A stretch of DNA of 64,000 nucleotides from contig NZ_JAGINO010000002.1 in NCBI RefSeq assembly GCF_017876115.1, positions 124,001 through 188,000 of the forward strand. The letters are read 5' to 3'. Position numbers and translations under genes: made by a program. The notes beneath the pieces are model-generated. The model was not told the origin of the DNA. It searched no databases and worked only from the letters and a program-made list of their open reading frames with translations. Positions 33,479 through 42,444 of this stretch are shown here, piece by piece. This DNA comes from Azospirillum picis (GTDB lineage: Bacteria > Pseudomonadota > Alphaproteobacteria > Azospirillales > Azospirillaceae). The stretch's first letter is position 1, and each line of letters starts with the position of its first letter.

Positions 33479-33994
33479 TTACTTCGCGGGCGCGCCGTTG
33501 TGGGCGGCGTGCAGGTTCATGATCGCGGACACCTCGGCCGAGACGTCATCGCCCCCGCCCGACGCTCCGCCGTCCGGGGTGATGGAGGGATTGCCCAGCG
33601 CCGCCATGGCGGCGGCGAGCGGGTTCGCCGGAGCCTGGGCGGTCGACGGAGCGGCGGCGGCCGGCGCAGCCTCCAGCACGGCAATGGCCTGCTGCGCCGG
33701 CAGGTCGGTGCCGAAAGCCAGCGTCGCGGCCAGCTCCACCCGGCCGGCCGCCGCCGGGGCCGCGAAGATCGCGGCACAGCGCTCGCGCTCCTTCCGGCGG
33801 ACCGACGCGGCCTGCTTATCGTCCTCGTCCTCGGTTTCGTCCTCCTCCCCTTCCTTCGGCTTGTCATCGCCGGAGGCTGCCGGCTGGACCGGAGGCGTGA
33901 CGGCACCCGAAGCGGGCTTCGGCGTGCCGGGCGGCACCACAGGGCCGGCGGCAGCGCCGGGACGGAGGTGCGCGAAGCTGAACGGAATCTTCAT
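33479..33994 (-). CDS. Probable scaffold / capsid assembly protein
   Basis: A 171-residue protein between the S49 protease and decoration genes. It has a Pro-rich start (MKIPFSFAHLRPGAAAGPVV), an acidic stretch (KEGEEDETEDEDDKQ), then SVRRKERERCAAIFAAPAAA, a motif seen in prophage assembly proteins that accompany S49 proteases. An acidic, partly disordered helical protein at this spot fits a scaffold degraded or released during maturation. Function is inferred. Confidence 0.65.
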   Translation of the reverse strand: MKIPFSFAHLRPGAAAGPVVPPGTPKPASGAVTPPVQPAASGDDKPKEGEEDETEDEDDKQAASVRRKERERCAAIFAAPAAAGRVELAATLAFGTDLPAQQAIAVLEAAPAAAAPSTAQAPANPLAAAMAALGNPSITPDGGASGGGDDVSAEVSAIMNLHAAHNGAPAK

Positions 33995-34001
33995 GGCGGG
34001 G

Positions 34002-34904
34002 TCAGGCTCCCTGTGCGGTGGACAGATGGGTGAGAAGGGCTTGGAAGGCGTCGTCCGGCGGCAGCACCGCATCGGCAAAGCCTTGCTCGACGGCGGCAGC
34101 GGTGCCGTTGGGGCCGTCCCAGGTGGCGGCCTCCGTCGCCAGCACGGCGGCAAGGTCGAGGGATGCGCCCGCGGTCTTGCGGCCACGGGCGACGGTGTCG
34201 GCGAACAGCTGACGGATGGCTTCGCTCTCCGACAGCCAGCGGTCACGGACGTCGTCCGGCAGCGGCTGGAAGGCGTTGCCCTCCGCCTTGTGCTTGCCGG
34301 CGGCGATGATCGTCGGCTTCCAGCCGGCTTCCGACAGCGCGGCCGAGACGTCCCAATGGATGGAAATCACGCCGATGGAGCCGAGCCCGCCCGTGCGCGG
34401 CACGCTGATGGTGTCGGCGATGCCGGCGGCGATCCAATAGGCGGCGGAATAGGCGTAATCGTCGAGGATGGCGGCCACCGGCTTGCCGGCGGCGGCCTTC
34501 GCCTGGGCGGCCCAATCGACCAGATCGGCCACGCCCGAGACGAAGCCGCCGCCGCTCTTGCACCAGAGCACGACTGCCTGCACCCGGGGATCGGCGAAGG
34601 CCATGCCGAGCTGGAGCCGCAGGACGTTACAGCCGGTGGCATAGCTCCAGCCGATCCAGTCGAAGCGCGGCACGATCAGGCCGCACACCGGGACGATGGC
34701 GACACCGCCGACGAGCTGATAGGGCCGGCTGCGCTCGTCCAGCTCGGACAGATGCAAAGCACCAGGCGCCGGGCGCTGGAGCCCGGACGAGGCGCCCGCC
34801 GGCGCCGCGCCAACGAGCTGCGGCAGCAGCGCCGATGCGGACGTGACGAAGGCCGGAGCCAGCAGCGCCGGCCCCGAGACGAACAGGAAAGGGCCCATGA
34901 TCAA
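34002..34904 (-). CDS. Capsid maturation protease, S49 family (lambda gpC-like)
   Basis: A 300-residue S49 (ClpP/SppA-fold) peptidase. Marks are VQAVVLWCKSGGGFVSGVAD, the nucleophile Ser153 in DDYAYSAAYWIAAG, GLGSIGVISIHWDVS, and the lysine segment AGKHKAEGNAF (Lys204/206). It should cleave scaffold and portal during prohead assembly. Its start overlaps the portal gene end by four bases. Confidence 0.9.
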   Translation of the reverse strand: MIMGPFLFVSGPALLAPAFVTSASALLPQLVGAAPAGASSGLQRPAPGALHLSELDERSRPYQLVGGVAIVPVCGLIVPRFDWIGWSYATGCNVLRLQLGMAFADPRVQAVVLWCKSGGGFVSGVADLVDWAAQAKAAAGKPVAAILDDYAYSAAYWIAAGIADTISVPRTGGLGSIGVISIHWDVSAALSEAGWKPTIIAAGKHKAEGNAFQPLPDDVRDRWLSESEAIRQLFADTVARGRKTAGASLDLAAVLATEAATWDGPNGTAAAVEQGFADAVLPPDDAFQALLTHLSTAQGA

Positions 34905-36469
34905 TCCTCGCGGGACTGGCGATCGCGGTCGGACGGTTCCGGGCCGTCATGCAGGATCACCTGCGTCGGGGCCTCCCAGGGCACCGGCAGGCCGAGCTTG
35001 CGCAGGAACTCCGCTTCGCTGGCGCGCTGTTCGGCCACCTCGCGCCAGTCCTTGCCCTGCTCCGCGCACTCATCCTCCAGGTTGGAAACCCCGATCTTCA
35101 TGCGCATCTCGGCGGCGGCCACTTCCTTGACCGGGTCCACCCAGCCACGCCCGACGCCGATCCAGCGACAGCGGCCATAGGCGTAGCGGTTGCCGTAGAA
35201 GTCAGGAGCCTCCACCTCGCCCAGGGCGACCGCCTCTTCCAGCCAGAGATGGAAGACCGGGGTGGCCCAATAGGTGGCCAGCCACGCGCGGCGGCCCAGG
35301 AAGTAGCGCCATGCCTCCAGCATCGCAGCCCGCGCACTGCTGTAGTTCGTCTGGCTGAAGTCCTTCAGCAGCAGTTCATAGGGGATGTTCATCCCCGCCG
35401 CGATGTGACGCAGAACCGACTTGGTGAAGGCGTCGAAAGCCGTCGCCGGCCGGGCCGGGGTGAAGGGCTGCATCTCGTCGCCGGGGAACAGCGGGATGAC
35501 CGAGCCGCCCTTCAGCCGCACCGCATGCTCCGCCCGCTTCTCCATGTACTGGTCAGACCCGCCGAACAGCTCTTCCAGATCCTTGGCGGTCGAGCTGGTC
35601 TTGATGAAGGCGGCGATCATCGCGTTGACGATGGCCGCCTTCAGCTCCGATTCCGTGTAGTGCTGGTACATCTTGAACTGCGCCAGCACGGGCGACAGCA
35701 GGGGCTTGCCGCGGTTCTGACCGGTACGCTCACGGTCATGGACGTGGATGACCTGCTTACGCCCCCAGGGCGTCATGGCCGGCACCCGCGTCCACTGGTT
35801 GATGTCGGGCGCCCAGCTGAACCAGTCCCCGGGGTGCGCATTCCTGATCCAGTAGCCGGTGGGCGCACCGTAGCGATCGATCTCGATGCCGCCGCGCAGG
35901 GTCGGCCCGTCCATCCGGTCGTTCGGGTTGGACAGGCGGTCCGCCTCGATCACCTGGATGCAGGTCGCATACTTGCGGTCACGCGACGGCAGCCACAACG
36001 GCACAGACAGCCCCTCGCCGTTCAGCAGCCCGGCCCGCGTGATCTGCGCCGTCATGCCGGCGAAGGTCAGGGTGCGGGCGGCATCGCAATCGGTAGTCTC
36101 CGCCCACGCGCGCCACTTCGCCTCCACCACCTCGCTCCACTCGTCCGCCCACGCCTTGTCCCGGCCGAGCGCCCGGTAATCGGGTGTGCTCGACAGCCGC
36201 AGGCCGGTGCCGACGACGTTGTCGAGGATCGACTGAATGCCGGACGAGGCGATGCCATTGTTCCGCCACAGGTCGCGCGACCGCGCCACCAGGGTGGACA
36301 GCTCCGGCAGCAGCTCGGCATCCGCCGACGTCGCGCCGACCTGCCAGGACGCCAGCTCGCGCGACATCAGCGACGCGCCGTCATAGGCGGTGTCGACGGC
36401 GGAGCGGTGCACCGGGCGCATCGGGTTGCCGTGCTGGTCGAGGATCGTCACGGACGGAACGGGGGGCAT
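34901..36469 (-). CDS. Portal protein, lambda family
   Basis: A 522-residue portal. The conserved features are SRDLWRNNGIASSGIQSILD, NVVGTGLRLSSTPDY, CIQVIEADRLSNPND, RKQVIHVHDRERTGQNRG and MNIPYELLLKDFSQTNYSSA followed by RAAMLEAWRYFLGRR. These match the lambda gpB-type portal family (PF05136). Twelve copies form the DNA entry ring. Confidence 0.93.
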   Translation of the reverse strand: MPPVPSVTILDQHGNPMRPVHRSAVDTAYDGASLMSRELASWQVGATSADAELLPELSTLVARSRDLWRNNGIASSGIQSILDNVVGTGLRLSSTPDYRALGRDKAWADEWSEVVEAKWRAWAETTDCDAARTLTFAGMTAQITRAGLLNGEGLSVPLWLPSRDRKYATCIQVIEADRLSNPNDRMDGPTLRGGIEIDRYGAPTGYWIRNAHPGDWFSWAPDINQWTRVPAMTPWGRKQVIHVHDRERTGQNRGKPLLSPVLAQFKMYQHYTESELKAAIVNAMIAAFIKTSSTAKDLEELFGGSDQYMEKRAEHAVRLKGGSVIPLFPGDEMQPFTPARPATAFDAFTKSVLRHIAAGMNIPYELLLKDFSQTNYSSARAAMLEAWRYFLGRRAWLATYWATPVFHLWLEEAVALGEVEAPDFYGNRYAYGRCRWIGVGRGWVDPVKEVAAAEMRMKIGVSNLEDECAEQGKDWREVAEQRASEAEFLRKLGLPVPWEAPTQVILHDGPEPSDRDRQSRED

Positions 36470-36479
36470 GGTCGCGCGC

Positions 36480-36704
36480 TCAGAAGCTGATCAGCAGGGC
36501 ACGGCGCGGACGGCCGGAGGCAGAGGCGATCTGCTCCTTCAGCTCCGCGATGTAGCGGCGCAGATCGGCGACGTTGGCCGTCGAGAACTCGACGGTCCGG
36601 CCATCGCCGCTGGTGACGCGCACAAAGCGCCCGCCGGTCAGCAGGGTGTGCAAAGCGGTTTCCGCTTCGGACAGGCGCGTCCGAAGCGTCTCGATGTCAG
36701 CCAT
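36480..36704 (-). CDS. gpW-like head-tail joining protein
   Basis: A 74-residue protein, MADIETLRTRLSEAETALHT then LLTGGRFVRVTSGDGRTVEF and NVADLRRYIAELKEQI. This is the gpW pattern: two helices around a short beta hairpin. Position between terminase and portal is the same as in lambda. ATG 36704 has GAGGG upstream. A GTG at 36719 overlapping the terminase stop is an alternative. Confidence 0.85.
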   Translation of the reverse strand: MADIETLRTRLSEAETALHTLLTGGRFVRVTSGDGRTVEFSTANVADLRRYIAELKEQIASASGRPRRALLISF

Positions 36705-36715
36705 GGTGGAAACCC

Positions 36716-38896
36716 TCACGACAGATAGGGATCGTCGGCGTCAGTGGCTTTGGGCAGGGTGATGCGGGGGCCGCCGGCCCCCTTCATCGCCCGGCGCAGA
36801 GGTGCCGGCAAAACGACCGAAGGGGCGCGGGGCGCTTCTTCGGTGACGGAGACGGCGGGCGGCAGCGGAGCCGCCGGAGCGAAGACAGGCGGCTCCGCTG
36901 CCGCGACCAACGGCAGGTCGAACAGGTCACGGTTCGTCACCGGAGCGGCGGCCCGATGGGCGGCGAGCGCCTGCCACTGGTCGGCCGTCATGGTGTCACA
37001 GCCCAGGTAGTAGGCGAGCGCCCGGCAGCCGACAGCAATATCCAGCTCTTCGTTCGCGCCGTGCTGTTCCCACCATTGGTGCGGACGTCCGTTGCGGGTG
37101 CCCTTGCGCAGGGTCTCCGCCGTCATCTGCTTCAGCAAGCCCAGGTCGGCGTCCTCATTGACGTACAGGCCGCCGGGGCGGATCACGCCGTCCGGGCCGG
37201 GGCCGCGCAGCATGCGGCGCAGGGCGGCATAGTGCTGCGATTTCAGCGGCCATGTCCCAATCGGCCACAGCAGGCACCCGCCCTTGACCCGCTGGCCGCG
37301 CCAGTCGATGTCGACCTTCTTCGGCGTCCCGAGAGGCGGCAGCAGCCACGCCTGGGTGCCATCGCCGCCGCGCCCGTCACAGGCGAAGACGCCCGGACGG
37401 CGACGCGCCCACAGGTAGACCCGATGCGACAGGTATCCGGTATCGACGCCGAAAGCTTCAATCGGCCACGTCGCCCCGCGAGCGTCCGGGTAGCGGCGGG
37501 CCTGGATCGCCTCCAGCCGCTTCCACACCTCGTCCTCTTCCGGGTCGCCGGGGATGGTGCCGCCGTCGATACGCCAGAAGGTGGGCACACCGGGCAGGCC
37601 ATGGCCGCAGGCGTAGACGCCCCATTGCAGGCGATCCGCCTGCACGTCGCAGAAGCCGGTGACCACCAGCGCCCCCGGCGGCAACCGGCGGTGCGGGTAG
37701 CTCAAGCGACGCTCCAGCAGCTTTTCAGCCTCCGGCGCGTCGCCCTTCTCCCTCCATGGTTCGCCCAGCGTCTGCTGAGTGAAGACCTTCAACCCGGCCG
37801 GCCCCTTGCGCTTGGCCTCTTGGAACTCCTTCACGATCCCGTCCCAGCTGTTGAACGGGGAATACGCCTGCCAGATGGCAAAGCCGGGCTGTCGTCCAGC
37901 GGAGCCGCGGGCACGCCACCGGGCAAGCTCCTCCGGCTCGATCACCTGGGGCGGCGGCAGATCGTCTTCGCTGCCCGGATGGCACTTCAACCAGATGCCA
38001 CGGGCGAGCATCTCTGTCTTGTGATGGTGCTCGATCACGCCACCGCAGCCGACCGACATGCAGACAAAGTGCGCGCTAAATGGCGGCGCATCCCCGTCCC
38101 ACCGCAGGGTTTCCCAGCGCAGCACCTGATACGCACCGCAATGCGGGCACGGCACATAGTAGCGGCGCTGATCGCTGGCCTCGAATTTGGCCGTGATGCG
38201 ACAGGCACCTTCGACGCCAGGGGTGGAGCAATAGAAAATCTTCGCGCCGCGGGTCTCGCGCCATGCCTTGGTTCGGGCATAGGCCAGATCGACCGGGTCG
38301 CCGCGCCCGTCGACGTCCCACGGGTATTCCGACACCTCCTCCAGCACGACGACGCGATAGCTCATCATCTGGAGCGGTTGGGACGACGACGCATGGCCGA
38401 TGACGGCGAAGCCGCCGGCAAAGCGCAGCATGCCCTGGGTGGAGCTGTCGGCATCGCGCGACCGCTGGGGGCGGACGCGCTCGCGCAGGGCCGGGGTGAC
38501 GTCGATGGTGGTGCCGAGCTTCAGCTTGGCATACTTGTCCATCTCGCCCAGGCTGGGCAGCAGGATCAGGATCGGCGACGGCTCGCCATGGATGACCGAG
38601 CCAACGAGGTTTAGCCCGGCCTCCGAAAAGGCGACCTGCGCCGACTTCATCGACGCCACTTCGGTGCAGGGGTGCGACAGGCTGAGAACGTCCTGCACCT
38701 CGCGCAGGTACGGCACACGGTCACCGTTCCACTTGCCAGGGTACGGGCTGCCGCTCTCCGCGCTGACATACCGCTCCGTCTCGGCCCACTGGGTGACGGT
38801 GAGACGCGGCGGCGGGGTAATCCCGCGGGCGAAGGATGACAGCACCACGGCGCGGGCGTCGCCCAGCGCGGGGAAGCGGTCACTCAGGCTTGCCAT
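36716..38896 (-). CDS. Terminase large subunit (gpA family)
   Basis: The 726-residue packaging motor. The ATPase half has PYPGKWNGDRVPYLREVQDV, the Walker A-like SAQVAFSEAG (residues 85-94) and VVVLEEVSEYP (Walker B). A Cys-rich spot (CPHCGAYQVL) follows, and the C-terminal nuclease half includes FGVDTGYLSHRVYLW. gpA-type terminases cut at cos sites, so cohesive-end packaging is expected. It overlaps the small subunit gene by 17 bases. Confidence 0.93.
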   Translation of the reverse strand: MASLSDRFPALGDARAVVLSSFARGITPPPRLTVTQWAETERYVSAESGSPYPGKWNGDRVPYLREVQDVLSLSHPCTEVASMKSAQVAFSEAGLNLVGSVIHGEPSPILILLPSLGEMDKYAKLKLGTTIDVTPALRERVRPQRSRDADSSTQGMLRFAGGFAVIGHASSSQPLQMMSYRVVVLEEVSEYPWDVDGRGDPVDLAYARTKAWRETRGAKIFYCSTPGVEGACRITAKFEASDQRRYYVPCPHCGAYQVLRWETLRWDGDAPPFSAHFVCMSVGCGGVIEHHHKTEMLARGIWLKCHPGSEDDLPPPQVIEPEELARWRARGSAGRQPGFAIWQAYSPFNSWDGIVKEFQEAKRKGPAGLKVFTQQTLGEPWREKGDAPEAEKLLERRLSYPHRRLPPGALVVTGFCDVQADRLQWGVYACGHGLPGVPTFWRIDGGTIPGDPEEDEVWKRLEAIQARRYPDARGATWPIEAFGVDTGYLSHRVYLWARRRPGVFACDGRGGDGTQAWLLPPLGTPKKVDIDWRGQRVKGGCLLWPIGTWPLKSQHYAALRRMLRGPGPDGVIRPGGLYVNEDADLGLLKQMTAETLRKGTRNGRPHQWWEQHGANEELDIAVGCRALAYYLGCDTMTADQWQALAAHRAAAPVTNRDLFDLPLVAAAEPPVFAPAAPLPPAVSVTEEAPRAPSVVLPAPLRRAMKGAGGPRITLPKATDADDPYLS

Positions 38897-39491
38897 CGGT
38901 CCGCGTCAGGCCGAATTCGGCCATGGTGGTTTCGATCTGGCGCTTCCACTTCTCCAGCAACTGCCGGTCGACGTCCTGAATGACACCGAGTGCCGTCCGA
39001 TAGTCGACGACGCCGACAAGGCGGTTCGCCAGATCGGGCGCCCGCTCGTCCAGCAGGCGCATCAGAGCCGGCCCCAGGTCGAAGCCGGCATTCGCGGCGG
39101 CGTCCCGCTCGACCAGCTGCGCCTGCGCCTTCGCGTTCTCCAGCTCGGCCCGGTCCGCGTCGGCGCGGGTCTTGCGGATGCGCTCGTTCGCCAGCGTGGT
39201 TTCGACGCTGGCGGCGATGGTGGTGGGGAGAACGGGACGCGGAGCCGATTCGGCCGGGTCGGCATCGGCCGGAGCCGCCGCTGGGGCAGAACCTGACGTG
39301 CGACGCTTGGCCGGGTCGAGGAATACCGGCAGCGCACGCACGGCGGCGATGGAGACCAAGGGGCGACCGGACACCCCATAGTTGGTCAGCAGCCCCTGCG
39401 ACACGTAGCGGCTGACGGTGGACTTGTTCACGCCCACGGCGGCAGCGGCTTCGGTGACGCCGACAAGGTCGTCAGGACGGTCGTTGCTCAC
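38880..39491 (-). CDS. Terminase small subunit (Nu1-like DNA-packaging protein)
   Basis: The 203-residue protein has an N-terminal winged HTH (GVTEAAAAVGVNKSTVSRYV, then SQGLLTNYGVSGRPLVSI) for cos-site binding. A helical middle follows (TLANERIRKTRADADRAELE, NAKAQAQLVERDAA) and a C-terminus that would contact the large subunit. GTG at 39491 with AGGA upstream is preferred over ATG 39533, whose extra residues are Cys/Arg-rich and overlap an inverted repeat. Confidence 0.85.
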   Translation of the reverse strand: MSNDRPDDLVGVTEAAAAVGVNKSTVSRYVSQGLLTNYGVSGRPLVSIAAVRALPVFLDPAKRRTSGSAPAAAPADADPAESAPRPVLPTTIAASVETTLANERIRKTRADADRAELENAKAQAQLVERDAAANAGFDLGPALMRLLDERAPDLANRLVGVVDYRTALGVIQDVDRQLLEKWKRQIETTMAEFGLTRTDGKPE

Positions 39492-39847
39492 GTTGCACGT
39501 CCTGTTGCAACGCCTGCAACGGCGTTGCTGCAAACTTGGACCCCACCCACTGGCCCGCCATCATGCCTTCGCCACCCGTATTCGGCCGGATTGCCGGAAG
39601 GACCCGCAAGGGGGGTGGGGGTGGCGGGGGTGCCACCCCGGCCGGGGGCCGGCAGGCGGACGGCAGGCGCCGGACGCGCCTCCCCGCCGCCCAGGGGGCA
39701 GCGGAGGGGCACCATTGGGTGCCGTGTGGAGGGGGTGCGGGTGTCTGTCATGGGTCGAAACGCAGTGCGCCCGGCGCGGGGGATTACCCCGGCCGGGCGC
39801 ACTACCTCAATCTAGCGGAGAGGCTAACCCAAACGTCCCCGTGTCCG
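39492..39847. other. Non-coding region expected to hold cos
   Basis: About 350 bases between the last early gene and terminase. It holds a GCAACGCC/GGCGTTGC inverted repeat at 39507-39528, a strongly G-rich run on the + strand at 39610-39630 that includes GGGTGGC/GCCACCC, and no supported gene. In lambda-like phages with gpA terminases the cos site lies here. Confidence 0.45.
39507..39528. repeat. Inverted repeat upstream of the terminase gene
   Basis: GCAACGCC and GGCGTTGC are perfect 8-base inverted copies around TGCAAC. Further TTGCA units lie on both sides, so the whole stretch from 39491 to 39533 is built of GTTGCA-like words. It may be a binding site for the small terminase or an operator. 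Confidence 0.45.
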
Positions 39848-40432
39848 TCAAGCGGTATTTTTCGGAACACCGAGACCGAATGTTGCGGCGTACCCGCCCA
39901 GCGCCTTCAGGACGGCTTCCGACACCCGGCCATTGCGCAAGCCCAGCTCCACGTCCAGTCCGCGCGGCTCGGCCTCCCCGGTGACCACCAGCACCACCGC
40001 CACGTCCAGATACAGCGTCCGGTGCCGCCCGCGCAGCCAGCCCGCCTTGCCCGCCGCACGCACGCTCGCGCACCACCGCTCCAACCGCCAAGCCGGCCCC
40101 TCCGCCAGCTCCCACGACACCGTGCCGCCCGACGGAGCCAGCGGCGGGCTGGTGCGGTTGCCGCCATCGACCACCAACCGGGACGGGTCCATCGCCCGCA
40201 GCCCCGACGCGGTCGGGATCGCCATCGCCAGCCCGCGCCCGATGTCCACCGCCGCCGCGAGCTGCGCCACGTCCATTCGACCACGGGCGTACATCAGCGC
40301 CACCCAGCCGCGCCCGCACACCAGCCCCGGCACGGCCGGGTCACCCCGCTCCGGCAGGTCGCGCAGCCGGCCGGTGACCAGCCCGTCACCATCACCCTCG
40401 CCACTGCCTAGCATCACCGCTCCGCCATCCAT
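39848..40432 (-). CDS. Hypothetical phage protein
   Basis: A 194-residue protein, MDGGAVMLGSGEGDGDGLVT, with MYARGRMDVAQLAAAVDIGR, AWRLERWCASVRAAGKAGWL and YLDVAVVLVVTGEAEPRGLD. No family is recognised. Coding is supported by strong codon bias, size and the absence of any other gene in the stretch. It lies between the replication and packaging modules. Confidence 0.6.
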   Translation of the reverse strand: MDGGAVMLGSGEGDGDGLVTGRLRDLPERGDPAVPGLVCGRGWVALMYARGRMDVAQLAAAVDIGRGLAMAIPTASGLRAMDPSRLVVDGGNRTSPPLAPSGGTVSWELAEGPAWRLERWCASVRAAGKAGWLRGRHRTLYLDVAVVLVVTGEAEPRGLDVELGLRNGRVSEAVLKALGGYAATFGLGVPKNTA

Positions 40433-40439
40433 GCCCGAT

Positions 40440-40707
40440 TGCTCCCTGTTGCTCCCCGCCCGGCGGGAATGCTCCCTCTCTGAACCCCTTGGAAACTCTC
40501 ACTTTAGGGAGGATAGGGAGGATAGGGAGTAATGTTCGGAGGTCTGCCATACGCGCCCGCACGCACCCGCGCACACACGCACGCACATATGTGAGACCCC
40601 CGAAAATCGCTCCCTTCGCTCCCTATGCTCCCTAAACCCAGGATTTCCGCGCCTTCCATCAGAGGGGCCATGCCAGCGATTGCTCCCTCTGGGGTCGATT
40701 GCTCCCT
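40440..40707. repeat. Cluster of GCTCCCT repeats beside the primase-helicase gene
   Basis: At least seven exact copies of GCTCCCT plus one GCTCCCC lie in 270 bases, at 40441, 40450 (CCCC), 40471, 40609, 40618, 40627, 40682 and 40701. Three more AGGGAG units lie in the opposite sense at 40506-40529. Several are extended to ATTGCTCCCT. Such a cluster next to a replicative helicase gene resembles origin iterons or a set of operator sites. Confidence 0.5.
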
Positions 40708-40713
40708 CTCCCG

Positions 40714-42360
40714 TCAGATTTCGGGGGGCGGAGCCTCGACGCTCTGGGGCAGCCCCTCCAGCAGGCACAGCCCCACATACTCGTTCACACCGCAACTCTT
40801 GACTGTGCGGAAGCCGCGATCCTTCATTTTCCGCCCGAACCCGTTTTGCTTGAGAGGCTCTTGTGCATTTCTTTCGCACCACTTGGTGTAGGCTTCGTAC
40901 AGCGCCGTTGCCGTGACGCGCCGCCCTTGCAACGCCGCCGTCTCCGCCTCAAGGAAATCGCCCAGCGGGTCCTGATCGCGCCGGTACTCCTCGACCGCCG
41001 CCATGATCTTCTCAGGCGGGTCCAGCCCCTCTTCCAGCCACAGCCACAGCCCGTCCAGCAGCCAGTTCAAGACCCCGTCCTTCTCCGCGACCAGCTTGTC
41101 GAGGATGTGCGGGTCGCGCTCGTCCGGGGTGATGAAGACTTCGAAAGGGACGAGGATCACGCGCCGCCAAATGCCCACGTCCTGGCCCCGGATGATCGGC
41201 CGATGGTTGGTGACCATGATCGGCGTGAACTCTGGCCGAAACTCGAAGGGGTCCCGGTTCAGCTTGCGCGTCTCCATCGGTTCGCCGCCGGTCACCTCCT
41301 TGACCAGACCTTCCGATAGGGCCTCGCCCTTGTCCGGCTCGGACATCAGCACCAGCCGCACGCCCGGCAGCTTGGCAATCGACGGCTTCGGCCCGTCCGC
41401 CTTCTTGTCCTTCCCGTCGAGGAAGACGCCCACCGGGATCGTGGCTGCATAGTCCCCGAAAATCTTGCGGATCAGGTCAATCAGCTTCGACTTGCCATTC
41501 TTGCCGGTGCCGTAGAAGATGACAAATATCTGTTCGGATGTGTCTCCAGTCAGACAGTATCCGAGAAGCTTTTGCACGAACTTCCGTACCTCTTCGTCGG
41601 GCAGGATGCGGTTTATGAAACGGCCGAACTGCGGCGCACTCGCCTGTGGGTTGAAAGCCGCACCGGCAAGCCGGGTGATGAGGTTCGTCTTGCGGAAGCC
41701 GCCCAGGTGCATCTGGTCGCGGCTCTCCGGCTTCTGGCGCAGGTCCAGCGTGCCGTTGTCGACCGTCAGCAGCCACGGATGCGCGTCCATTGCCCGCATC
41801 GGCTTCGACAGGTAGGGCTTGGCCTGCTCCAGCGCGCCTTTCACCTTCGGCGTGTCACCCGACTTGACAGCGAACGCCTCGAACGCCTTCAGGCCGCGTT
41901 CCCAGTCCTTGATGCGCTCCAGCCGCATCTTGCCCTGGATGGTCGGGTCAGGCTCTTCGGTCTCGGTCGGAGGGGCCGGCGGCGGCCCCAGGTCGCGCAG
42001 TTCCTTCAGCTCGTCCCGCAGTTTCTCCACCATGCGGTGACACAGCTTCGTGGCCGCCGCCTCACCCAGCTCGTAGCCGAAGCGCTTGCCATCCCAGACC
42101 GCCCACCCGTTCTGATCGACGAAGACGAGGTCACGGCCGAACCGCTGAATCAGCCGCTCGCCGTTTCCCTTGTCGGACTTATCGTAAGTTGCAAGCTCTC
42201 GGTCGGGCGGCGGTTCTCCGTCGTCATCATCCGGCGGTTGGGCGACGCCGCCGCCACCCATGCCGGCATCGACCACGACCGCGCCGTCAATCTGCTGTCG
42301 CAGGTCTTCCAGCGCGTCGGGCAGGTCCGCCGGCACGATCTTGGAACCGTCATCGGGCAT
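40714..42360 (-). CDS. D5/P4-type primase-helicase
   Basis: The 548-residue protein has a D5_N-like region (GALEQAKPYLSKPMRAMDAH), then DNGTLDLRQKPESRDQMHLG and the SF3 helicase core with Walker A FYGTGKNGKSKLIDLI, then PIMVTNHRPIIRGQDVGIWR and VILVPFEVFI. The C-terminal D5-type DNA-binding domain includes LYEAYTKWCERNAQEPLKQN. It should unwind DNA at the phage origin, with the Prim-Pol protein supplying primers. ATG 42360 is preferred by its AGGTG site over ATG 42390. Confidence 0.9.
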   Translation of the reverse strand: MPDDGSKIVPADLPDALEDLRQQIDGAVVVDAGMGGGGVAQPPDDDDGEPPPDRELATYDKSDKGNGERLIQRFGRDLVFVDQNGWAVWDGKRFGYELGEAAATKLCHRMVEKLRDELKELRDLGPPPAPPTETEEPDPTIQGKMRLERIKDWERGLKAFEAFAVKSGDTPKVKGALEQAKPYLSKPMRAMDAHPWLLTVDNGTLDLRQKPESRDQMHLGGFRKTNLITRLAGAAFNPQASAPQFGRFINRILPDEEVRKFVQKLLGYCLTGDTSEQIFVIFYGTGKNGKSKLIDLIRKIFGDYAATIPVGVFLDGKDKKADGPKPSIAKLPGVRLVLMSEPDKGEALSEGLVKEVTGGEPMETRKLNRDPFEFRPEFTPIMVTNHRPIIRGQDVGIWRRVILVPFEVFITPDERDPHILDKLVAEKDGVLNWLLDGLWLWLEEGLDPPEKIMAAVEEYRRDQDPLGDFLEAETAALQGRRVTATALYEAYTKWCERNAQEPLKQNGFGRKMKDRGFRTVKSCGVNEYVGLCLLEGLPQSVEAPPPEI

Positions 42361-42444
42361 CGCGCACCTGAAAGCCTCTGGCACGCCCATCGGGCGCCCA
42401 TGTTTGGAGGGGGGAGGGGGGAGGCGCGGAGGGGTGTCGGTAGG

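Noticed and set aside
33168..35180. A 670-codon + strand frame opposite the decoration, scaffold, protease and portal genes
   Set aside because: Same reason: antisense to four recognised head genes and no motifs.
39492..39533. An N-terminal extension of the small terminase from ATG 39533
   Set aside because: The added residues are Cys/Arg-rich and coincide with the inverted repeat. The GTG at 39491 has a better ribosome site and yields a normal HTH start.
40561..40593. A CGCAC/GCACAC simple repeat as a functional element
   Set aside because: It is a short imperfect run with no partner copy elsewhere. It is more likely sequence drift in a non-coding gap.
40440..40707. A CRISPR array
   Set aside because: The repeat is seven to ten bases, spacing varies from nine to more than a hundred bases, and some units are reversed. 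No cas gene is present.
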